This document shows, piece by piece, positions 7,333 through 13,616 of a stretch of DNA of 20,222 bases; position 1 is the stretch's first letter; each line of letters begins with the position of its first letter. Position numbers and translations under genes: made by a program. Below the pieces are notes generated by a model. That model saw only the letters and a list, made by a program, of their open reading frames with translations, was not told where the DNA came from and did not search any database. Source of the stretch: Acidiphilium sp. CAG:727 (GTDB taxonomy: Bacteria > Bacillota > Clostridia > Christensenellales > Borkfalkiaceae); contig FR898485.1 of assembly GCA_000437515.1 (NCBI GenBank), positions 7,958-28,179 on the forward strand. Direction: 5' to 3'.

Positions 7333-10300
7333 ATGATGAGAAAAACGATTAAAGTCCTTATGGCTGTGTTGTGCGTTTCTCTTTCGCTCGGCGTAATAAC
7401 CGCGTGTAAGAAAACCGAAGAGCCGAAGAAGACGAAACTCGATTCTCCCGTAATATCTTCAAAAGAGTATACGGGCAGTAATCAGAAAGCGACGGTAGCC
7501 GAAAACGAGGCTTACGAAGTAACCGTAAACGAGGGCGGAATCAACGTCGGCGACTACGACGTAATTCTTACGCTTACGGATACGAAGAAGTACGAATGGG
7601 CTACTCCCGACGCGGACGACAAAACCAAAGTTACGCTTAAATTTACCATAACGAAAGCGACTAACGAAATAACGGTTTTGACCCTTGACGACTGGGCTTA
7701 CGGCGAAACGCCGAAGACCCCGACCGTTACGGCGAAATTCGGCACGCCCGAGTTCACGTACGCGACGAGCGAAAACGGCGAGTATACGGCGACCGTACCT
7801 TCCGCGGTAGGCGAGTATTGGGTAAAAGCGACCGTAGAAGGCACAGACAACTATACCGCCGCTACAAAGATCGCTCAATTTGAGATAAAGAAAGCGGCTG
7901 CAACGGTTACGACCGCTCCTGCGGCGAAAACGGAACTCGTTTATAACAGAAACGCGCAGGAACTCGTTACGGCAGGCGCGGCAAACGGCGGAACGCTCAA
8001 CTATAAACTCGGCGACGGCGAATGGGGTACGAGTATTCCCGCGGCGACCGACGCAGGCGATTATAAAGTATATTACAAAGTAGTCGGCGACGGATCGCAT
8101 AGCGATACCGCCGAAACCGAAATTCCGGTAACTATCGCTCAGGCGACCAACGAAATCGCGGGTATATCCATTGCGGGCTGGACTTACGGCGAAACGGCTA
8201 ACGAACCGACCGCTACGGCGAAATTCGGTACGGCTACGTTCACGTATGCGACGAGCGAAAACGGAACTTATAGCGAAACCGTGCCCATCGATGCGGGCGA
8301 TTATTGGGTAAAGGCTACCGTTGCGGAAACGAAAAACTACGCGGGCGCAACCCAAACTCTTAAATTCACGATAGCGAAAGCAGATTCGACGGTTAAAACC
8401 GCTGCTGCCGAAAAAGAACTCATTTATAACGGCTCGGCGCAAGAACTCGTCAACGCTGCGACTACCGACGACGGAACTATCGAATATAAACTCGGCAAAG
8501 ACGGCGCGTGGAGCGCAAATATCCCCACCGCCACAAACGTGGGTTCTTACAAAGTTTATTACAGAATCGTCGGCGATAATAACCATAACGATTTTGAAAA
8601 CGAAATTTTGTCCGTAAACGTTACCATCTCGAAGTTGAAAATAGCCAAACCCGCTGCCGATACTACAGTATTCACTTATAGCGGAAACGAGCAAACTTAT
8701 AACGTGGCGGCGAACGACCGTTATACGGTAAGTAACGACAAGCAGACTGACGCGGGCAATTATAAAGTTGCGGTCGCGCTTAAAGACAAAGCGAACGTAA
8801 GTTGGGCAGACGATACGACCGCCGATTTGAGTTTCGATTTCAATATCGGTAAAAAATCCGTCGAAGTCGTATGGACGAAAGCCGATAGTTACGTTTATAA
8901 CGATACCGCTTTGATCGCTCCTACCGCCGTGATGACTAACGTAAAGGGTGAAGAAGTAGCCCTTACCGTAAGCGGGGAAACGCTTGATAAAGCGGGTACG
9001 TTCACGTTTACCGCAACTACCGAAGATACCAACTACGAACTCACGAACGCTACTTGTTCCGTTACGGTCGTACTTTATAACGAAATTACGGAGTTCACCG
9101 TAACCGCCGAGTTAAACTGCGACGAAACGCCCGATATAAACGCTACGGCAAAACACGGCGAAGCGAAATATTTCTACGCCGAAGCCGAAGACGGCGAGTA
9201 TAAAGAAATAACGAGCGAAACCGTTTTCGCACCCGAAAAATTATATTACGTTAAAGCGGTAGTTGCCGCAGGCGAAAACTATATCGGAGCGACGAGCGAA
9301 ATCAAGACGTTTATCAAAAACCACGAATATAACGAAAACGGAAAATGTGTAAAAGGCGACGCGTATAACACTGCGGGCGTAACTTACGCTTACGGCGCAG
9401 ATAAAGGCGAATATTACGTTACGGGTTGCGCGGACAGCGTTACCGAATTGGTAATTCTTCCCGCGTATAACGACGGCGAACACGGCGAAAAAGCGGTAAC
9501 TTACGTCGCTCATAGCGCGTTTGCAGGTAAGACGAATATCGTTAAAGTTATTTTGCCGGAAAGCGTAACGGATTTAGGCGGAAGTTCTTTTGCAGGATGT
9601 TCGAATCTTGTTTACGTCTATATGCCCGGTGTAAAATCGCTTATTTATGCGGTAGACGGCAGACCCGACGGAAAGAAAGACTGCAATAATAACTTCTTGC
9701 AATGTTATAAATTGACCACCGTAATAATCGCTTCCGATTTTTACACTAATACCCAACAATTTACCAACGGTAAGGGTGATATATCCAGAATCGACGGCGC
9801 GGTTCTTGAATTCTACGTAAACGCATCGGCAGGCGCGCCGAATCTTGAAGGTAACAACAATTTGTGGACGGGTAACGTATTCTACAAGGGCGACGCGACT
9901 AAATGTATGCAGTGGAATTTCGATGAAAACGGCAACGTGATTCACGGCGCGTCCGAACACGATTTTGAAAACGGCAAATGTAAAGTTTGCGGCAAATATA
10001 GCGACGAACTCACGCAAGGCGTCGTTTACGAATACGACAGAGAAGAAGGTTGCTACTACGTCGGATTAAATAGAACGTTAAACGTTTCCGAATTAACGAT
10101 TTTGGATAAATATAACGACGGTATACACGGCGAAAACGGCGTAACGTACGTAAGGAATTGCGCGTTTATGGAAAACCCCTATATAACCAAAGTTATATTA
10201 CCCGAAAGCGTGACGCTTTTGGACGGCGGAGTGTTTATGAATTGTCCGAATCTCGAGTACGTTTCGATGACAGGCATCGTAAATATGCCATTCGTTGGCG

Positions 10301-11250
10301 GGCAATCAAGATATTATGTCCAGAACTACGATACTACCAACAACTTCACGTTCTGCGCAAAATTGAAATACGTTATAGTAAATAAAAACTTCAATTTGTA
10401 CTACACGACTACCGATGCCAGACAATTCCATGGTGGGGAAAACGGTACGGCAGACATCTTCGTAGACGGAAGCAAAGCGGAGAGTAGCGTAAACTGTGCG
10501 AGAAGCGATGGCAACAATTTGCTCACCGGTAATATTTATTACAAAGGCGACGCGAGCAAGTGCTTGCAATGGAACTTCGGCAGCGACGGCATAACGATTG
10601 AACACGGGGGAACCGCGCATCATTTCGTAAACGGAATTTGCGAAAACTGCGGCGAAAAAGACGCAATGGGCGTTGAATATAAGTTTTATAACGGAACTTA
10701 CTACGTCTCTAAGTATACGGGAACTGCCGAAACCGTCAACGTGTTCGGAGAATGGAATGACGGAGAGAACGGCAATGCAAACGTAACTTTCGTTAAAAAC
10801 GGAGCATTTAGCGGAAATCCCTATATTAAAAAAGTAATCTTCCACGAAAACATAGCAACTCTCGACGGCGAAGTTTTCAGCGGTTGTTCAAATCTTGAAT
10901 TCGTTTCGATGAAAGGCGTTGCAAATCTTGCATTGCTCAATCTTAGTAACAAAAAAATTTATACGGGTGAATGTTATTCATCGAATAACTTCATGAACTG
11001 CGGCAAACTTAAAGTAGTAATCGTCGGTAAGAATTTCAACTGTGATCCGCAAATGTTTAAGATTTGGGGCAATGACAATATTACAGCCTGCACGGATATC
11101 TACGTCGAAGGAAGCGAGGAAGAAAGTAATATAGTTTTAAGCAACGATCAAAACGCTTTACTTACGAAAACCGTTTACTATTACAGCGAAACCGCACAAT
11201 CGGGTTGCTGGTATTATGACGGCGACGGCAACGTTGCTTTGTGGGCATAA
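7333..11250 (+). CDS. Giant lipoprotein: MBG-type stalk plus three BspA-like (LRR_5) modules
   Basis: A 1305-aa lipoprotein with lipobox ITAC (Cys25); the true start may be the second Met at 7336. Residues about 37-660 are a stalk of MBG/YDG-like Ig repeats with phrases such as 'YGET', 'TAKFGT', 'TYATSENG', 'GEYWVKATV' and 'NY'. It includes two copies of a 162-residue double-domain unit. Three BspA-like modules start near residues 681, 896 and 1113. The linkers before the second and third are H...CxxCG (C883/C886, C1103/C1106); the one before the first keeps only C672. It ends 'YYYSETAQSGCWYYDGDG', the BspA-like C-terminal signature. It is paralogous to the 990-aa protein upstream across the module region but carries a different stalk. 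Inferred role: long surface adhesin or receptor anchored by lipid. Domain calls are firm; ligand unknown. Confidence 0.85.
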   Translation: MMRKTIKVLMAVLCVSLSLGVITACKKTEEPKKTKLDSPVISSKEYTGSNQKATVAENEAYEVTVNEGGINVGDYDVILTLTDTKKYEWATPDADDKTKVTLKFTITKATNEITVLTLDDWAYGETPKTPTVTAKFGTPEFTYATSENGEYTATVPSAVGEYWVKATVEGTDNYTAATKIAQFEIKKAAATVTTAPAAKTELVYNRNAQELVTAGAANGGTLNYKLGDGEWGTSIPAATDAGDYKVYYKVVGDGSHSDTAETEIPVTIAQATNEIAGISIAGWTYGETANEPTATAKFGTATFTYATSENGTYSETVPIDAGDYWVKATVAETKNYAGATQTLKFTIAKADSTVKTAAAEKELIYNGSAQELVNAATTDDGTIEYKLGKDGAWSANIPTATNVGSYKVYYRIVGDNNHNDFENEILSVNVTISKLKIAKPAADTTVFTYSGNEQTYNVAANDRYTVSNDKQTDAGNYKVAVALKDKANVSWADDTTADLSFDFNIGKKSVEVVWTKADSYVYNDTALIAPTAVMTNVKGEEVALTVSGETLDKAGTFTFTATTEDTNYELTNATCSVTVVLYNEITEFTVTAELNCDETPDINATAKHGEAKYFYAEAEDGEYKEITSETVFAPEKLYYVKAVVAAGENYIGATSEIKTFIKNHEYNENGKCVKGDAYNTAGVTYAYGADKGEYYVTGCADSVTELVILPAYNDGEHGEKAVTYVAHSAFAGKTNIVKVILPESVTDLGGSSFAGCSNLVYVYMPGVKSLIYAVDGRPDGKKDCNNNFLQCYKLTTVIIASDFYTNTQQFTNGKGDISRIDGAVLEFYVNASAGAPNLEGNNNLWTGNVFYKGDATKCMQWNFDENGNVIHGASEHDFENGKCKVCGKYSDELTQGVVYEYDREEGCYYVGLNRTLNVSELTILDKYNDGIHGENGVTYVRNCAFMENPYITKVILPESVTLLDGGVFMNCPNLEYVSMTGIVNMPFVGGQSRYYVQNYDTTNNFTFCAKLKYVIVNKNFNLYYTTTDARQFHGGENGTADIFVDGSKAESSVNCARSDGNNLLTGNIYYKGDASKCLQWNFGSDGITIEHGGTAHHFVNGICENCGEKDAMGVEYKFYNGTYYVSKYTGTAETVNVFGEWNDGENGNANVTFVKNGAFSGNPYIKKVIFHENIATLDGEVFSGCSNLEFVSMKGVANLALLNLSNKKIYTGECYSSNNFMNCGKLKVVIVGKNFNCDPQMFKIWGNDNITACTDIYVEGSEEESNIVLSNDQNALLTKTVYYYSETAQSGCWYYDGDGNVALWA
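7657..8634 (+). repeat. Tandem 162-residue stalk repeat (two copies)
   Basis: Copy 1 spans 7657-8142 and copy 2 spans 8143-8634. Both begin 'ATNEI', then share 'YGET', 'A(K)FGT', 'TYATSENG', 'YWVKATV', 'A(Q)ELV', '(Y)KLG', 'YKVYY(K/R)(I/V)VGD'. The offset is exactly 486 bases at the start of the unit. Each copy holds two Ig-like MBG-type subdomains. DNA identity is moderate, so the duplication is not recent. Confidence 0.85.
9346..9357 (+). other. Linker with a lost cysteine
   Basis: The other H...G.CxxCG linkers carry two cysteines. Here the equivalent site reads H664...G-K-C672-V-K-G, so the second Cys is absent before Gly, as if one codon had been deleted. This module junction cannot bind metal or form a bond the way the others may. 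Confidence 0.7.
9373..11250 (+). repeat. Three serial BspA-like modules (1305-aa protein)
   Basis: Modules begin near 9373, 10018 and 10669 (periods about 215 and 217 residues). Module 2 shares 'TLN(V/L)' followed by a 'LTIL'/'VTIL' strand, 'GIHG' and 'VNKNFNLY' with module 2 of the upstream protein. Module 3 shares 'YYVS', 'ETV.VFG.WNDG.NG' and the C-terminal signature with module 3. Module 1 shares the 'DGEHGE' turn with module 1. Confidence 0.8.
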
Positions 11251-11269
11251 TAAACACTAAGAATTAAAG

Positions 11270-11317
11270 GCAGGTACGCTTTCCTAAACGAAATATCGCG
11301 GCGGAAAGCGTATTTGC
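11270..11317 (+). promoter_or_regulatory. 15-bp hairpin in the 81-base gap (attenuator or RNA-processing candidate)
   Basis: The arms TACGCTTTCC (11275-11284) and GGAAAGCGTA (11303-11312) are a perfect 10-bp inverted repeat around an 18-base loop. Pairing extends outward by five more pairs, two of them G-U, to 11270 and 11317. No T-run follows (the next bases are GTTAAAAATC), so it is not a canonical intrinsic terminator. The gap (11251-11331) is the longest in the window and shows no convincing -35/-10 pair. The hairpin ends 14 bases before the start of a gene that lacks a Shine-Dalgarno. Confidence 0.6.
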
Positions 11318-11331
11318 GTTAAAAATCGATT

Positions 11332-12315
11332 ATGAAGAGTAAAATTAAAAGAATAATATTGCTTGCGTTATGCGTTGCGTTAGCGGGTTGTTTCGCCGTA
11401 TTTGCGGGCTGCGGGTCGGGTAAACCCGAAAAAGAAACCGTTACCGTTGATTTTATTCAGAGCGGTGAAACGAAAGCGCAAATCACCGTCGAACGCGGCA
11501 AAAAAATAGACGAAGAGAGCGTTCCCGCGCCGAGCGCGGAAAGAGAAAACTGCGTTACCGAATGGAATTTTGATTTTGACTTACCCGTAAGCAAAAATAC
11601 GACGGCAGATACCGTTACGTATACGCGGGGGTTGAGTTTTTCAAAGTCGTTAAAGGGCGATTATTATCTCGCGACGGGCTATAACGGCGAAACGCCGGAT
11701 TTATATATGCCCGACTATTATAAGGGAATGCCCGTCAGTTCGATTCAAGCCGAAGCGTTCAGGGGCAATCAGGCTATCGTTACGGTCAGATTTCCGTCTG
11801 CGCTCCTTTCGGTTGCGAACGGCGCGTTCAAAAGTTGCAACAATTTAACTTCCGCAATGTTGCCCGACACCGTAACCGCGATAGGCTCGTCGGCTTTCGA
11901 AGACTGTTCTTCGCTTACGGAATTCAGAATTCCGCCGCTTATAAAAACGATTACTTCGCGTATGGCGCAAGGGCATAAATACGACTTTTTAGCCCTGCCG
12001 GAAGGCGTTACCGTAATAGAGTCTTACGCCTTTGCAAGTCATATGTCGTCTATCGTTTTACCGCGTAGCCTTAAACGAATCGAAAACGTCGGCATATGGG
12101 CGAATTTGCGTAAAATTTACTACGCGGGCAGCGAGTTCGAATGGCAAAAGGTAAACGTTTCGAGCGAACCCTATACGGGTACGGGCGGCTTTACTTTTTC
12201 GGCGAAATCTATAACGACCGAAATCGCGACGTTGTATTTTTACAGCGAAGAAAAGCCTACTCGCCCCGGCAATTACTGGCATTACGTTTCGGGGGAAATT
12301 ACGATATGGGAATAA
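11332..12315 (+). CDS. Single-module BspA-like (LRR_5) lipoprotein
   Basis: A 327-aa lipoprotein with two possible lipoboxes, LAGC (Cys20) and FAGC (Cys27). The second is followed by GSGKPEKE, a more typical mature start. Residues about 38-105 form a small beta domain that faintly resembles InlB B/Flg_new repeats. Residues about 108-327 form a BspA-like leucine-rich domain: 'AEAFRGNQAIVTVRFP', 'NGAFKSCNNLTSAMLPDTVTAIG', 'SAFEDCSSLTEFRIP', then 'IYYAGSEFEWQKVNV' and the terminal signature 'YFYSEE', 'PGNYWHYVSG'. This is the usual length and layout of the family, unlike the tripled paralogues upstream. It has no CxxCG linker. No Shine-Dalgarno is visible before the ATG; a hairpin sits just upstream. 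It overlaps the next gene by 10 bases. Role in surface adhesion or sensing is inferred. Confidence 0.83.
   Translation: MKSKIKRIILLALCVALAGCFAVFAGCGSGKPEKETVTVDFIQSGETKAQITVERGKKIDEESVPAPSAERENCVTEWNFDFDLPVSKNTTADTVTYTRGLSFSKSLKGDYYLATGYNGETPDLYMPDYYKGMPVSSIQAEAFRGNQAIVTVRFPSALLSVANGAFKSCNNLTSAMLPDTVTAIGSSAFEDCSSLTEFRIPPLIKTITSRMAQGHKYDFLALPEGVTVIESYAFASHMSSIVLPRSLKRIENVGIWANLRKIYYAGSEFEWQKVNVSSEPYTGTGGFTFSAKSITTEIATLYFYSEEKPTRPGNYWHYVSGEITIWE
12291..12296 (+). promoter_or_regulatory. Shine-Dalgarno fixing the start of the beta-helix gene
   Basis: GGGGGA lies 9 bases before the ATG at 12306. The frame is open further upstream to 12141, but that part lies inside the coding sequence of the preceding lipoprotein in another frame and does not look like protein. 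The start at 12306 is therefore preferred. Confidence 0.8.
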
Positions 12316-13616
12316 CCGCGAAAAAAATAGATTTGTCAACGCTTCTATGTAAAGACTTAAAGCCGTATAAAGACGGAAAAATCTGCACGCAGGCGTTTAA
12401 TTACGCCTTTCAAAACTATTCCGAAATTTATATTTCCGCAGGCGTTTATTATATCGATAATTCGCTTATAGTGAAATCGAATACCGAAATCGTCGCGGAT
12501 AAAAACGCCGAAATCGTACTTATAAAGGGTGTTAAAACTCTGCTTTTAAGAAACGAAAGCGTAGTCGACGGATCGTATAAAAGCGCCGCTTTTGCGCCGA
12601 CGGACGAAAATATTTATATCGAAGGCGGTGTGTGGGCGGAAGAAAACACAGAAAGGCTCGGTTACGGCTTGTCGGGTTGTTTCGACGAAGATAATACGCT
12701 TAAAGGCGTTTCAACCTGCTTTTTGTTCAGCGGCGTAAAAGGGCTTACTCTTAAAAACATTACTTTCCGCAACACAGCGGGGTTTGCCTGCCAGATCGGC
12801 AGGGTAGACGGCTTTTCGATAGAAAACTTAAAATTCGAGAATTGTTTCGCCGACGGGTTGCACGTAAACGGCGGAACGGTAAACGGCGAGATTAAAAATC
12901 TTTACGGGCATACCGAAGACGACCTTATCGCGCTTAACGCTTACGACTGGGATAATTCCGCGATAAATTTCGGGCGGATAGAAAACGTTACGGTCGACGG
13001 CGTATACGCAAGCGGCGGCGAACACGCGCATAAGTCCATACGTATTCAACCCGGCGTTTACCCGTATATAAACGGCGAAACGGAAGACTGTTTCGTCAAA
13101 AATCTTACCGTTAAAAACGTAAGCGGCGTAGCGACTTTCAAACTCTATCTTCAAACCCCCGCTTATACGGAGAAACCCGAAAAAAACGTCGGGGTCGGAA
13201 GAATCGAAAATATAGTCTTCGAGAATATTTCCGCCGACACCCGCGAACCCGTCGACAAACAGCCGAATTACCTTAACGGCGACCCGATAACGGGCAATTT
13301 CGCGACGTTCGAAGTCGGAAGCAACGTAAACGGGTTTACCCTTAAAAACGTTAAAACGAGGCTTGACAGAGCGAAATATCCAAACTCTTATCTTCTGACG
13401 GCAGGACCGAAATCACAATATATAAAAGAGAAAAAACTCGAACTTTTCGACCCGTACGTAAATTGCGTTTTAAGCGGCTTACGTTACGAAAACGTATACG
13501 TCAACGACGAAATCGTCGTGGATATATCGCCGTTTGTAAAAGAGATCGAATTTAATAATTTATATCCTTCCGAATTGCCGTTCGGCAAAGGAAGAATAGA
13601 AAAGGAGCAGAAATGA
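12306..13616 (+). CDS. GH28-like right-handed beta-helix protein, no signal peptide
   Basis: A 436-aa protein. After an N-terminal segment typical of pectate lyase-like folds ('ICTQAFNYAFQNYSEIYISAGVYYI', 'NTEIVADKNAEIVLIKG'), repeated beta-helix turns follow: 'LTLKNITFRNT', 'FSIENLKFENC', 'RIENVTVDGVYASG', 'VKNLTVKNVSG', 'FTLKNVKTR'. Residues that may correspond to the GH28 active site are D183 in ADGLHVNG, D205/D206 in GHTEDDLIAL, H240/H242 in GEHAHKSIRI, and R246. GH28 and related families hydrolyse polygalacturonan or terminal sugars of pectin-like glycans. The exact reaction is not determined here, and neither the NTD nor the GHG motif is canonical. The start MGITAKKIDLST is not a signal peptide, so the protein is predicted cytosolic. 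The ATG overlaps the upstream gene by 10 bases and the TGA overlaps the downstream ATG, so the gene is translationally coupled on both sides. Confidence 0.8.
   Translation: MGITAKKIDLSTLLCKDLKPYKDGKICTQAFNYAFQNYSEIYISAGVYYIDNSLIVKSNTEIVADKNAEIVLIKGVKTLLLRNESVVDGSYKSAAFAPTDENIYIEGGVWAEENTERLGYGLSGCFDEDNTLKGVSTCFLFSGVKGLTLKNITFRNTAGFACQIGRVDGFSIENLKFENCFADGLHVNGGTVNGEIKNLYGHTEDDLIALNAYDWDNSAINFGRIENVTVDGVYASGGEHAHKSIRIQPGVYPYINGETEDCFVKNLTVKNVSGVATFKLYLQTPAYTEKPEKNVGVGRIENIVFENISADTREPVDKQPNYLNGDPITGNFATFEVGSNVNGFTLKNVKTRLDRAKYPNSYLLTAGPKSQYIKEKKLELFDPYVNCVLSGLRYENVYVNDEIVVDISPFVKEIEFNNLYPSELPFGKGRIEKEQK

Noticed and set aside
7333..11250. CRISPR, phage or transposon content in the repetitive region
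   Set aside because: The repeats are protein-level, in-frame domain repeats without spacers, terminal inverted repeats or transposase genes.
11275..11325. Hairpin as an intrinsic terminator
   Set aside because: No run of T follows either arm on either strand, so only an attenuator, stability or processing role is proposed.
12141..12305. Upstream extension of the beta-helix gene
   Set aside because: It overlaps the BspA-like lipoprotein in another frame, translates to an Arg-rich string unlike the family, and a good Shine-Dalgarno precedes the ATG at 12306.
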